Positions 24,226 through 32,930 are shown, counted from the stretch's first letter. The stretch is DNA of 46,359 nucleotides from JBDHUJ01 sp039809105 (GCA_039809105.1 JBDHUJ010000009.1:1-46359), one strand, 5' to 3'. Program-made: numbers and translations. The notes: a model not told the origin generated them from the letters alone.

Positions 24226-26661
24226 ATGAGTGTGTTGGCGAATATTGGTGCGGGCCTGGATGCGTTTACGTGGGACTATTTGGGCGAAGAGCGAGTCCAT
24301 GATTTGGCGGGCGAGTTTTTGGAAACCCCATACGAAGCGAGCAACCCGATTTTCGATGAAATAGACGGGGTGGTGCATAACAGCGGCCTATTCAACTCGT
24401 GGCTTTGGTTTGACTATTTCGAAGACGGAACGAGTATAATAGAGCGCTACTCCAAGGCAGCCAAGGGCCTTGCGAGGGACGAAGCGCGTTTGCTCGGCCA
24501 AATGGTACAGACAAACTACATGAGTTTCTTTAAGATAGGCGACTTCAAGCCTGGAAATATCGAGCTGGAAGACCTTCGGACGGGCACGCGCTACCATGTG
24601 CGCGAGTACGCGATGGCTTCGCAGATACAGCGCGGCCAAATGGTGACGCTCCGGCTGTGCCAACAGGGAGGCCACTGGGAAATCATCACGCCGGACGAAG
24701 CTATCGCTCCGATTACCATAGACGACGAAAAACTGCTAGAGGCGGTCATGGACGAACTGCCCGAACGCATAACCATCCGCGAAACCCCAGGGTTTACGTA
24801 TTTGCAGCAAGAGTTGGGCATTCTGGAGTCCGAGGACATCCCTGCCAAAAGGCAGCTGCCCCGGCGCGAGGCGGCTCAAAATTTACGGTTGGCCATGGAA
24901 GATACGGGGGTAGGCCGGTACATCGCCCCCGAAACGGTTATGCGGCTGCTGGAAGACGAGTTTGAAGCCGAGGAAACGCCGCTTGCGCCTGCGACTGGCG
25001 TGCGGGTTCTGCTGGGGCTGGCAGACCCGGACAAGCCGGGCGACGCCGAACTGGTGATGCGGGCTGCGACCGGCTACTGGAACTCGCTGGTTTCGAAACG
25101 GAAACTGGCGAAGGCAGCCAAGGGCAAACAGGCAAGCGACGTGCATGTCGCGCCCTACGAACCCGGCGCTTGGGCAGACCAAGCAAACGAAGCACTGGCG
25201 GTGATGACGGACGATGGCATGGCCGACGCGATTAGGCTATACGACGAACTTTTCGCCGATATGCTGCGCCAGCACACCGTGACGGCCAGCGTGTACCGGG
25301 TGCTCACGAATGCCGCGGTGGCGTATTTGGCAAGCGGCGATTTGCTGTTCGGGCAGCACCTGCTCGGCAAGGCGTTGCAGCTGTGCCCGGACTACGACTT
25401 CGCGCTTCGCCAACAGTCTCTCGTAGATGAAGGCTTCTATGCGGCAAATGCGCTGAGTGCTCTTGCGGAAGATGCGCAGCTCGAAGAAAGCCTGAAGAAC
25501 ATGGAGGCGAGGTTGGCGCCTCCACAAGCAAAACTGCGCAAAATGTCTGACGCTGTATTGCTGCGGCAGTTCGCCGAGCACGGCGTCAAGCTAGATGCCG
25601 GATTATTCTCCGAGGAAGCCGCGCGGCACACCACCCAGGTGAAGTTTCTCGATAGCCTGGGGGTCTCGGACGCCAATCACGACTATGTATACGGCCTGCT
25701 CGATGAGGCCCGCGAAAGGTGGGCTCCCGATGTGGTTTGGGCAGACACGCTGCATGGGTACTGCTTTGAGCTTGATAACGACGTGTACGACACAAACGGT
25801 TGGACAGCGGCAAAACGCAAGAAGGCACTACAGACCGCCCAACTGCTAGCCCATTGCCTAGAGGTCGCACCCGATGCAGTCATTCGGGCGTGGATGCACG
25901 ACACGGCCGAATACGCGGACGTCCGACAGAACCTGGTATACGCAGCCGAGGAAGCGAGCAACAAAAACCAAGACGAACTAAAACTGGTGCTACAGGACCT
26001 ATGTCTTCAAGCATTGCGGCGCACAAAGGATCCGATATACAGTGTCCCAGGGCTATTGGCTGGGGTGGCAGAGCAGACCGATGCCGAGGCTAAAAAGTCA
26101 GCCGAAGCACTTGCGAAGGCACTACCACTCGACCATACCAGTATGCAGATTACCGGCGACTTGCTCCCCGAAGACCGCCAGACTGTAGCGGTTTGCGCAT
26201 ATGAACTCGGCCTGCGGGCGCTGGACCGCCGGCGAAGCAAGAAGCTTTGGCAATACCCACCGTATGGCTATGCGACACTCGCGGAAGAGTACGAATACCT
26301 CGGCGGCCAGCTAGAAGAAGCGTACGCGGCAACAGGCCAAGCCGCAGAGCGGGAAAGGCTGGCGGCGTACCTTCGGGAGATTGATGCAGACGATCGGTTG
26401 CAACACAATGAAACTACCGACCGTATCGAACAGGCGCACTATAACTTACTGACGCAAGAGCAACGCGAGGGGCCGATTATGCGGTATTTCGAATGGTTCG
26501 GCACATTGCACATAGATCTGACAGGAGGAGACGGGCGGCAGACGAACCTGACGTCTCCGGCGAGCGGCGGCAAGATAGGCCGTAACGACCCCTGTCCCTG
26601 CGGCAAGCTCCGGCCGAACGGTCTCCCGGCGAAATACAAGAACTGCCATGGCGCTGCCTGA
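24226..26661 (+). CDS. Large SEC-C zinc-binding protein
   Basis: 811 aa, soluble, helix-rich (TPR-like stretches around 320-420). The end is a SEC-C motif: GRNDPCPCGK...YKNCHG. Normally SEC-C is CPCGSGKKYKxCHG (CxC-x8-CH); here 14 residues separate CxC from CH, a six-residue insertion (KLRPNGLPAKYK). SEC-C binds Zn and, in SecA, SecB or ribosomes, but here the partner is unknown. TATACT (24214-24219) is 6 nt before the ATG. Confidence 0.8.
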   Translation: MSVLANIGAGLDAFTWDYLGEERVHDLAGEFLETPYEASNPIFDEIDGVVHNSGLFNSWLWFDYFEDGTSIIERYSKAAKGLARDEARLLGQMVQTNYMSFFKIGDFKPGNIELEDLRTGTRYHVREYAMASQIQRGQMVTLRLCQQGGHWEIITPDEAIAPITIDDEKLLEAVMDELPERITIRETPGFTYLQQELGILESEDIPAKRQLPRREAAQNLRLAMEDTGVGRYIAPETVMRLLEDEFEAEETPLAPATGVRVLLGLADPDKPGDAELVMRAATGYWNSLVSKRKLAKAAKGKQASDVHVAPYEPGAWADQANEALAVMTDDGMADAIRLYDELFADMLRQHTVTASVYRVLTNAAVAYLASGDLLFGQHLLGKALQLCPDYDFALRQQSLVDEGFYAANALSALAEDAQLEESLKNMEARLAPPQAKLRKMSDAVLLRQFAEHGVKLDAGLFSEEAARHTTQVKFLDSLGVSDANHDYVYGLLDEARERWAPDVVWADTLHGYCFELDNDVYDTNGWTAAKRKKALQTAQLLAHCLEVAPDAVIRAWMHDTAEYADVRQNLVYAAEEASNKNQDELKLVLQDLCLQALRRTKDPIYSVPGLLAGVAEQTDAEAKKSAEALAKALPLDHTSMQITGDLLPEDRQTVAVCAYELGLRALDRRRSKKLWQYPPYGYATLAEEYEYLGGQLEEAYAATGQAAERERLAAYLREIDADDRLQHNETTDRIEQAHYNLLTQEQREGPIMRYFEWFGTLHIDLTGGDGRQTNLTSPASGGKIGRNDPCPCGKLRPNGLPAKYKNCHGAA

Positions 26662-26824
26662 ATGCACCGATAGGGTAACCGTACGGCCTTATACACCTAC
26701 TATGCTCAAGCAGTCTGTTTGTTTGACGGCACGGTGTGCCATAACCCAATTCCGGCTATCACCTTGCGCACCGTACCCAATACAGGGGTAATCCGGTATG
26801 GGTATTGCCCGTCTTGGGCTGGGT

Positions 26825-27183
26825 TTATTTATGACGTAGGAATTCGTCAGTCGCTAAGCCGATGCCTTTACAGATTTGACGCAGCAAGAGAGGTGATATG
26901 TCCCGTCCACTATGATTCGGTACGGTTGTTGCCCTGCCGTCGGCATGCCTGAACTGTTGATGGCTACCCTTCTGCCGCACCATCGCAAAACCCAGGTTCT
27001 TAAGGATTTTAGCAATCTTAGGACTTACGCAGAATGGTGCAGTGTGGGATAAAAAGCGAGCACCGGAATGGAGGCGTACTAGAAGTACGCTGGAATGAGG
27101 AGCGGAGATTTTTGCCCGCAATGTGCCGTTTTGCATAAGTCCTAAATCTCTCTGGGTTTAAGGACTGGAAGTTCGCCGCCCAT
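26825..27183 (-). pseudogene. hicA: hicA-like mRNA interferase gene split by a MITE
   Basis: The N-terminal part from ATG 27183 reads MGGELPVLKPREI. After the insertion (27018-27145) it continues AKILKNLGFAMVRQKGSHQQ, then FRHADG and TTVPNHSGRDISPLLLRQI to the stop at 26825. Joined, this is a normal HicA (RNA-binding dsRBD-like toxin with conserved His in KGSHQQF). The 128-bp element plus 3-bp duplication breaks the frame. It is 12 nt downstream of hicB. Confidence 0.9.
27018..27145. mobile_element. 128-bp MITE inserted in hicA
   Basis: 14-bp terminal inverted repeats: TTAGGACTTACGCA at the left and the inverse TGCATAAGTCCTAA at the right, one mismatch. It is flanked by ATC on both sides (27015-27017 and 27146-27148), a 3-bp target duplication. 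An internal GCGTACTAGAAGTACGC hairpin is present and there is no transposase, so it must be moved by an enzyme elsewhere. Confidence 0.92.
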
Positions 27184-27195
27184 ACTAAACCGTAA

Positions 27196-27405
27196 CTATT
27201 GCGTACCGACAAAGTGTGATTCTGGCTTTTGCTTAGGGTCATAATCCTCAAGTACTAACTCAACGACCTCTTTAAGGTTCTGTTGTAACTCCTCTAATGT
27301 TCTGGCCTGGGTATGCGCACCAGGCAAATCAGGAACATACGCCACGTAATAGCCAGTGGCAGTATCTTGCTCAATGACAGCAGTATAAGGATGAGTCGGT
27401 TTCAT
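27196..27405 (-). CDS. hicB: HicB-family antitoxin
   Basis: 69 aa. It starts HPYTAVIEQDTATGYYVAYVPDLPGAHTQ, followed by TLEELQQNLKEVVELVLED, the typical HicB pseudo-RNase-H domain. It is short, without the C-terminal DNA-binding part found in longer HicB proteins. TATACT lies 10 nt before the ATG with AGGTG in between. First gene of hicBA. Confidence 0.92.
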   Translation of the reverse strand: MKPTHPYTAVIEQDTATGYYVAYVPDLPGAHTQARTLEELQQNLKEVVELVLEDYDPKQKPESHFVGTQ

Positions 27406-27507
27406 GACACCTGGTAGTATAGCACCTTGTCACTGGTTGTAAAAAGGCTATACGCCAAGCGGCGGCAATGGGTGTATACTAAGCTTTGAAAAAGGAGGGT
27501 ATGCAAT

Positions 27508-27723
27508 ATGGGTAAAAGTCCGTTTTCGTTCGATGGTTGTCACATATGCGAGGTTTCGCGCCAGGCGGAGCGCTCCGGGCGCTCGCTGAGTTCCGAAGAA
27601 CTCATGGCTGCGTTCGAGGAACAGAGCCGACAGCAAACGAAAGCCGCGAAAGCGTCGAGCTCCAAAACACATCCGGCACGGCCGAAAGCCGCAGCGGAAC
27701 GCAATGACGTAGTACGTTTCTAG
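27508..27723 (+). CDS. Small hypothetical protein
   Basis: 71 aa with an N-terminal CHIC motif (DGCHICEV), then basic, Ala/Ser/Lys-rich. A strong SD (AAGGAGGG) lies about 9 nt before the ATG, and TATACT (27475-27480) about 28 nt before it. No family recognised; the CxxC could bind metal. The 296-bp gap after it (27724-28019) holds short hairpins only. Confidence 0.65.
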   Translation: MGKSPFSFDGCHICEVSRQAERSGRSLSSEELMAAFEEQSRQQTKAAKASSSKTHPARPKAAAERNDVVRF

Positions 27724-28019
27724 GCAACAGGCAACGACAGGCACACGAAACATCGCCAAACACCATTCAGGCGAGAGATGCACAGTATCCCCTCTGTTAA
27801 GGGTCAGACCCTTCAGCATTCAGGGGCGAATAACCTGAACTGTTCGCGTGCGAGGATTTCGTACTGTCCTTAGCAATGCGGCTTATTGCGATTAACGCAA
27901 ACACCATTCTTCGGTACCATGTAGTCACAAAGAGAACGGTCCCGAACTGACACCGTATGGTGCGCTTTCCGAAAGGATAGGGGCTGTTTTCGTTTTTTGG
28001 TAGGTGGTATGATTAGTCG

Positions 28020-28997
28020 ATGAGTGCAGAGGCTCCTATCCAGTGGAACGATAAAGTCCGGTTGGTTTTGTCGGATGTGGACGAGACGATTGCCGATGTG
28101 TACACGCCTGCCGAGCCGGGTATGGTAGAGGAGCTTTCTTCGTTTCTGAGTGACGGTGGCAAGCTCTTTATGGTCACGGGCGGTAGCATGGCGCGGGTGG
28201 AACGCGACATAACAAGCAAGATTGAACCGTCGCTGCGGCGTGATATTTTAGTGAGTCATTGTAGCGGTGCGGAAGTGTGGGGTTTTACCGAAGCTGGCGA
28301 GCGGCGTGCCGAGCCGTTTTATAGTGTGTACGAAGACACCTTTACGCCCGATATGAAACAGCGCTGGCGCGAAGTCGTTGCTCAGCTGGTTTCCGAGTTC
28401 CGACTGCGTCCGCATCCGGCACAGCCGAAACCCAAGTTTTGGGAAGAAATCGGCCATGACCCACTCGATATAATGCTCGACGACCGTGGCCCGCAGATTA
28501 CGATGGAAGTCGTGAACGGCACCGACCTTACCGACGAACAAGTTGCAGGGTTGGGGTATGAAGTTCCGCTGACGCACGGCAAGCGTGACCTGCGCACGGC
28601 CATACAGAACCGCGCGGTAGACCTGCTGGCCGAGCAAAAGGTGCCGATTACTCCGCGTTTCGGCGGCAATTTTGCGCTGGATTTCGCGGTCGAAGGCGTT
28701 TCGAAAACCACGTCCATACAAGCGGTTTTGAGCATGCCGGAAGTACTGGCGACCATTGGCCTGCAGCAAAGCGATGTGCAGAATCCACATGAATTAGAAA
28801 TCTGGGGTGACAAATATTCGACGCTGCATGGCGGTACCGACCGGCACATGAGCGAAGCCGTTTCGCCCGAAGTCCGTTCCATCGACTTCCGCCAAGAAAA
28901 CCCCGCAGAATTCCTACCCGACTACAACATCGTACTCTGGGACGGCACGCAACACCTCCACCACGGCCTCCTCGAATACCTCCGCTCCCGCCACTAA
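28020..28997 (+). CDS. HAD-superfamily hydrolase (IIB/Cof-like)
   Basis: 325 aa. Motif I SDVDETI (Asp19, Asp21; the fourth position is Glu, then Thr), motif II MVTGGS (51-56), motif III Lys in VSKTTSIQ, motif IV IWGDKYSTLHGGTD, with a C2-type cap. Presumed phosphatase, substrate unknown. TATGAT (28008-28013) is 6 nt before the ATG. Confidence 0.88.
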   Translation: MSAEAPIQWNDKVRLVLSDVDETIADVYTPAEPGMVEELSSFLSDGGKLFMVTGGSMARVERDITSKIEPSLRRDILVSHCSGAEVWGFTEAGERRAEPFYSVYEDTFTPDMKQRWREVVAQLVSEFRLRPHPAQPKPKFWEEIGHDPLDIMLDDRGPQITMEVVNGTDLTDEQVAGLGYEVPLTHGKRDLRTAIQNRAVDLLAEQKVPITPRFGGNFALDFAVEGVSKTTSIQAVLSMPEVLATIGLQQSDVQNPHELEIWGDKYSTLHGGTDRHMSEAVSPEVRSIDFRQENPAEFLPDYNIVLWDGTQHLHHGLLEYLRSRH

Positions 28998-29029
28998 ACT
29001 TCTAGCACAAGCCCTGCTATGATAGGGGT

Positions 29030-29683
29030 ATGAAAACAGCTATTGTGACGGGTGCAAGTCAAGGTTTAGGGCAAGTTATCGCGAGTACGTTCGCGGGGAA
29101 TGGATGGCAGGTAATCGGCACGGGTCGTTCGCCGCGTCCGGATGTGCTGGATGGTTCCATCCGGTATGAACAGTTCGACGCATCAGACCCAAAGGCATGT
29201 GCTGGCTTTTGGGAGCATTTGAAAGATGGACTAGAAGGTTCCGAGGTTTGCCTAGTTAATAATGCTGGCGGCTATACATACGGTAGTTTGTTGGAAGCGC
29301 AGCCGGAAGATTACCAGAACCAGATGCAAAGCAACTACTTTGCCGGCGTCTACATGACGCAGAGTTTGGCGGCGGTTGTACCGAGCGCCAGAATTATCAA
29401 CATCGTTTCTACTAGCGCACTCACGCCAAACTCGGGCGAGAGTGCATATGGTGCGGCAAAAGCTGCCGTCATGTATTTCTTTCGGTCGCTGCAGAAAGAA
29501 TTCGCGCCCGATAAGTATCGTATAACCAACCTCTACCCAAGTGACATCGCTTCGCATGGTGCCAATTCGGAAGCTATCGACCCGACTGACCTGGCGGCTT
29601 TCGTGCTCGAGCAGGCAGAAAACAAAACCAGCTATTACATTACCGACGTCACGTTATATCCCTCGAGTGTTAAAGTGAGTTAG
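29030..29683 (+). CDS. Short-chain dehydrogenase/reductase
   Basis: 217 aa. Nucleotide-binding TGASQGLG (7-14), NNAG (77-80), catalytic Ser128, Tyr140 and Lys144 (YGAAK). Short for an SDR but complete. Probably NAD(P)-dependent; substrate unknown. TATGAT (29018-29023) is 6 nt before the ATG. The RibD_C gene begins 3 nt after its stop. Confidence 0.93.
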   Translation: MKTAIVTGASQGLGQVIASTFAGNGWQVIGTGRSPRPDVLDGSIRYEQFDASDPKACAGFWEHLKDGLEGSEVCLVNNAGGYTYGSLLEAQPEDYQNQMQSNYFAGVYMTQSLAAVVPSARIINIVSTSALTPNSGESAYGAAKAAVMYFFRSLQKEFAPDKYRITNLYPSDIASHGANSEAIDPTDLAAFVLEQAENKTSYYITDVTLYPSSVKVS

Positions 29684-29686
29684 TAT

Positions 29687-30373
29687 ATGAATGATTTGCC
29701 GAATGCTACTTTGTTTTTGCTGATGTCGGTGGATGGGAAGATATCTACCGGCGGGGGTGATGAGCGCGATTTTGACAAGGACCTGCCGAATGTGGCGGGT
29801 GTAAAAGAAGGCTTGCACCAGTACTACGAGCTAGAGGAAAAGACCGATTTGTGGTCGTTTAACACGGGGCGGTGTATGGCGAAGGTCGGCTGGAACGAAG
29901 AAAAGGCAGAAATAGACCAACTGCCTGTTGCGTTCGTAATTCTCGACAACAAACCGCACCTAACCGCGCTTGGCGTTTCGAACTTGTGCAAGCGAACGAA
30001 GAAACTATACATAGTTACGACCAATCCCGAGCACCCAGCGCACAGCAGCACCGAAGCTAACCTAGAAGTAGTTTCTTGCCAAGACAAAGTAGACTTTACC
30101 GACTTGTTCCGGCGGCTCAAACAATCTGGTGCCGATAACTTGACCGTGCAGTCGGGCGGGGAAATGAACGCCCGGCTCGTCCGCGAAGGGCTCATAAATA
30201 ACGTATCAATCGTAGTAGCCCCACTCCTCGTTGGCGGCAGGGCCACACCCACCCTCATCGATGGCCCATCGCTCGCAACCGAAGCTGACTTGCACCTCCT
30301 CAAACCCCTCAAGCTCGTAGCCGCCGATATCCTCCCCAACTCCTATCTCCATTTGCGGTATAAAGTGCTGTAG
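29687..30373 (+). CDS. RibD C-terminal/dihydrofolate reductase-like protein
   Basis: 228 aa. It starts ATLFLLMSVDGKIS and has LTVQSGGEMNARLVREGL followed by VAPLLVGGRATPTLIDGPSL, the RibD_C reductase pattern. NADPH-dependent reductase by family; substrate unknown. It is 3 nt behind the SDR gene, so both are likely co-transcribed. Confidence 0.88.
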   Translation: MNDLPNATLFLLMSVDGKISTGGGDERDFDKDLPNVAGVKEGLHQYYELEEKTDLWSFNTGRCMAKVGWNEEKAEIDQLPVAFVILDNKPHLTALGVSNLCKRTKKLYIVTTNPEHPAHSSTEANLEVVSCQDKVDFTDLFRRLKQSGADNLTVQSGGEMNARLVREGLINNVSIVVAPLLVGGRATPTLIDGPSLATEADLHLLKPLKLVAADILPNSYLHLRYKVL

Positions 30374-30448
30374 TTGCTAAGTCGTACGCTTCTTAAGCCC
30401 TGCAAGCTACTTTAGCAGAAGGCTGTGCCATAGGGTATACTTCCTACG

Positions 30449-30835
30449 ATGACGGTGTTCGATATTCAGTTCGAAGACGGCGCGGAACCCGAGCCTCACG
30501 AGATACAGACTGCCTTGTTTCTGCGCAAGCAGGGCAAGAAAGTCTTGTTTTTAGCACCTCGGAACCGTCCGGGGGTCAAGACGCCGGATATCCGTATGGA
30601 TGACCTTGCATGGGAAATAAAATCTCCTGTGAGTGCGGGTGCGCGGTCTATTGAACACGCCTTCCGAAGCGCCATCAAGCAGTCCGAGAACGTACTGTTC
30701 GACCTGCGGCGGAGCAAAGCTGCCGATGTAGCGAACCTGGCAAAGATAAATCGACAGATACGACTTATCCGTGGAAAAGAATTGCGCCGAGTGCTCGTCA
30801 TCACGAAAGACCAAAAGCTACTTGACTTAAAATAA
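30449..30835 (+). CDS. CdiA-C-like PD-(D/E)XK nuclease-fold protein
   Basis: 128 aa. KTPDIRMDDLAWEIKSP carries Asp47 and Glu56-x-Lys58, the PD-(D/E)XK triad, followed by the SIEHAFRSAIKQSENVLFDL segment typical of CdiA C-terminal tRNA nuclease domains and their free-standing relatives. It has no secretion domain and no visible immunity gene. It could act in nucleic-acid processing or as an intracellular toxin. TATACT (30436-30441) is 7 nt before the ATG. Confidence 0.72.
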   Translation: MTVFDIQFEDGAEPEPHEIQTALFLRKQGKKVLFLAPRNRPGVKTPDIRMDDLAWEIKSPVSAGARSIEHAFRSAIKQSENVLFDLRRSKAADVANLAKINRQIRLIRGKELRRVLVITKDQKLLDLK

Positions 30836-30859
30836 GCACTTATGGTATTCTAAGCGTAA

Positions 30860-30907
30860 GGTACCGAGGCCTCTGCTGGATAGCTAGGGTCGCGGTATCT
30901 TTTTTGT
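30860..30907 (+). terminator. Intrinsic terminator
   Basis: GGTACCG / CGGTATC closing a 26-nt loop with further pairing, followed by TTTTTTG. It follows the PD-(D/E)XK gene. Confidence 0.7.
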
Positions 30908-30940
30908 TTGGAAATTTTACGTGCTTGGATTTAACGTTCC

Positions 30941-30983
30941 TTGATAAATATTTATTGATTTACGATAAATAGTGTGCTATGTT
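30941..30983 (+). promoter_or_regulatory. Promoter and candidate operator of the DUF2975/XRE operon
   Basis: TTGATT (30955-30960), 17-bp spacer, TATGTT (30978-30983). A perfect palindrome ATAAATATTTAT (30944-30955) abuts the -35, and GATAAATA is repeated at 30943-30950 and 30964-30971. It is a plausible binding site for the XRE protein of the operon. Confidence 0.65.
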
Positions 30984-31026
30984 TGGGGTGCGTGCGTAAC
31001 AAGTAAATCAGTAATCGAGGTACGAA

Positions 31027-31221
31027 ATGTTGCATACAGTCTCCACTCGCATATTCATGTTCGCGTCAGTGGTCTTTGGCATAACAGGCATAGCCCTGGT
31101 TTTTGAAATGGACCAGGCGAGCCCGCCGACCTGGGTCACCCAAACATTTATGATTAGTATTATCGTAATTCTGACTTCGTTTGCTTTCAGTATTGCAACC
31201 AAATACCTAGGAAGCAGATAA
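31027..31221 (+). CDS. Small two-TM membrane protein
   Basis: 64 aa, two hydrophobic helices (about 9-27 and 38-58) joined by a short acidic loop. SD AGGT 8 nt before the ATG. The TAA overlaps the next ATG. First gene of the operon with DUF2975 and XRE; unrecognised. Confidence 0.6.
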   Translation: MLHTVSTRIFMFASVVFGITGIALVFEMDQASPPTWVTQTFMISIIVILTSFAFSIATKYLGSR

Positions 31222-31742
31222 TGGGCAAGGCAATGACGCAGAAACCTGTACTGCTACAAAAAGGAACGATTCTGTTTTTGAGGTTGGCGATTTTTGGGAT
31301 AGGGGCGATAGTGCTGGCGCTGTGCGTGTTTGCGCTGCCGGCAATATGGCAGAACGTGCCGAACGAGACGCATGGTCAGGCGGTGTGGTTCCAGGTGCGG
31401 GCGATTATAGCCGCATTTTATGTGGGTGCCGTGCCGTTTTATATAACGCTGTACCAGTCGCTGAAGCTGCTGGGATACATAGATAAAGGCGAGGCGTTTT
31501 CGAACCTTTCGGTTCAGGCTTTGAAAGTAATCGCCTGGTGCGGCGTGGCTATAAGCGCCATATTCGTGGCCAGTCTGCCGTTCTTTTACCTGTGGGCCCA
31601 AAGGGCCGATGCGCCGGGTCTGATACCTATGGGCATGATTCTGGCGTGTTCGGCGTTTACCGTCACCGTTTTCGCAGCGCTTATGCAGCGGCTACTGAAG
31701 CAGGCGATAGGCATGAAACAGGAGAACGACCTCACGGTCTAG
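31221..31742 (+). CDS. DUF2975 membrane protein
   Basis: 173 aa, four TM helices. YQSLKLLGYIDKGEAFSNLSVQALKVIAWCGVAIS is diagnostic of DUF2975. Such proteins are commonly next to a YozG-type XRE regulator, as here. The function is unknown, but the pairing suggests a membrane sensor or target controlled with the regulator. Confidence 0.88.
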   Translation: MGKAMTQKPVLLQKGTILFLRLAIFGIGAIVLALCVFALPAIWQNVPNETHGQAVWFQVRAIIAAFYVGAVPFYITLYQSLKLLGYIDKGEAFSNLSVQALKVIAWCGVAISAIFVASLPFFYLWAQRADAPGLIPMGMILACSAFTVTVFAALMQRLLKQAIGMKQENDLTV

Positions 31743-31752
31743 GGGTAACGTT

Positions 31753-31959
31753 ATGATAGTCATAAATCTAGACGTAATGCTGGCCAAACGCAAAATGAGC
31801 CTGACCGAACTGAGCGAGCTGGTGGGTATAACCATGTCGAACCTCTCTATACTCAAAACCGGCAAGGCCAAAGCCATCCGCCTAGCCACCCTCGAAGCAA
31901 TCTGCCAAGCCCTGGACTGCCAACCTGGCGACATTCTCGAATACCGAGTAGGCTCATAA
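31753..31959 (+). CDS. XRE-family regulator (YozG-like)
   Basis: 68 aa. A compact HTH: LDVMLAKRKMSLTELSELVG (6-25) and ITMSNLSILKTGKAKAIRLATLEAICQALDC, ending QPGDILEY. This Cro/C1-type protein is the usual partner of DUF2975. It is 10 nt behind that gene. It probably represses its own operon through the 30941 region. Confidence 0.92.
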   Translation: MIVINLDVMLAKRKMSLTELSELVGITMSNLSILKTGKAKAIRLATLEAICQALDCQPGDILEYRVGS

Positions 31960-31964
31960 GAACT

Positions 31965-32006
31965 TAGAGCTTAGAGCTTAGAGCTTAGAGCTTAGAGCTT
32001 AGAGCT
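31965..32006. repeat. Heptad tandem repeat (TAGAGCT x 6)
   Basis: Six perfect copies of TAGAGCT, with partial copies at both ends, end 14 bp before the -10 box (32021-32026) of the next gene. Copy-number change would move whatever lies upstream relative to the promoter. Confidence 0.85.
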
Positions 32007-32033
32007 TATGTTTGTTGTGGTAGAATGGCCATA

Positions 32034-32792
32034 ATGCCAGAAGAACAAAAACCAGAAAATACTGACGCAGCGCCTCCTACCCCGGTGCCCGAACAGACTC
32101 CGCCGGTAGTCGCTGCGGCACCAGTTGCTCCAAGCGCCGCTGCGCCACAAGCACCGATTTTGGGGCACAACGACACGCAGCTTCGGACAGAGCAGCCACA
32201 AACCGGGCCTTCGCGGGCGTGGGTAGTGGTGCTACTGACGGGCCTGACGTATGTGCTCGTCGCGGCCGTACCGCAACTGCTGTATGCTGCGTTCTTTAGG
32301 CCAGATGCCGGCGATGCACCCAAAACCATGGCAGATGTGTCGGTGGGGGATTTCATAGGGCCGCTCCTAAGCATGGCGGTAGGGTATTTCGTGGCACCAC
32401 TCGTGGCGATATTCGTCATAGCCTACTCGGTGCGGTATTTCGCGAAGGCCAAAGAATTCATAAGTTTTCTGTATATAACCCTGACGGCTATAGCCATGTA
32501 CGGCACGTACTATATGTTCTTCATAGGAGTATCGGCCTTTATGCCGGGTGCTTACGATACACTCGCGCCGCTGGGTATCATACTAGCAGTTCTGTTTTTC
32601 GCGCCGCTTTACTACACGGCCATGTATTTCTTGCTGAAGTATATTCAGAAAGAAAAGTACAAATTCGACCCAAGCAGTCCCGAATATGCTTCGTACCAGC
32701 TGCTCGAAAACACTAACCGGCTGTGCCGCCTGCTTTCTTATGTCGGAATCGTAGGCGCGGCGCTCATACCGCTCCTCGTCAGCGTGTATTAA
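32034..32792 (+). CDS. Membrane protein with Pro/Ala-rich N-terminus
   Basis: 252 aa. A disordered Pro/Ala/Gln-rich tail (1-55) precedes five or six TM helices (about 65-250). No family recognised. Start 32034 is chosen: TAGAAT (32021-32026) is 7 nt upstream, while the in-frame ATG at 32025 overlaps the -10 box. Directly downstream is an XRE gene fragment. Confidence 0.65.
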   Translation: MPEEQKPENTDAAPPTPVPEQTPPVVAAAPVAPSAAAPQAPILGHNDTQLRTEQPQTGPSRAWVVVLLTGLTYVLVAAVPQLLYAAFFRPDAGDAPKTMADVSVGDFIGPLLSMAVGYFVAPLVAIFVIAYSVRYFAKAKEFISFLYITLTAIAMYGTYYMFFIGVSAFMPGAYDTLAPLGIILAVLFFAPLYYTAMYFLLKYIQKEKYKFDPSSPEYASYQLLENTNRLCRLLSYVGIVGAALIPLLVSVY

Positions 32793-32796
32793 AACC

Positions 32797-32838
32797 GACT
32801 GCCAACCTGCCGACCTCCTCGAACACCGTCTGGAGTAG
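32797..32838 (+). pseudogene. C-terminal fragment of an XRE regulator
   Basis: 13 codons plus stop, DCQPADLLEHRLE, matching the end of the intact regulator at 31753 (DCQPGDILEYRVGS). It is a leftover of a second XRE gene. Confidence 0.75.
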
Positions 32839-32930
32839 TAAAACGCTACCAATTTACTTTTTTGAGGTTGGGGTATAGTATAGCGCTCATATAACAACAA
32901 GCCTTGCCTTCGTGGCAAAAGGAGCGACCT

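Noticed and set aside
24388..26696. Many long antisense frames inside the SEC-C gene
   Set aside because: High-GC codon bias opens opposite frames; none has a promoter, SD or recognisable domain.
26719..26952. 77-aa plus-strand frame between the SEC-C gene and hicA
   Set aside because: It runs antisense through conserved hicA codons and has no protein-like pattern.
31965..32006. CRISPR array
   Set aside because: The units are contiguous heptads without spacers.
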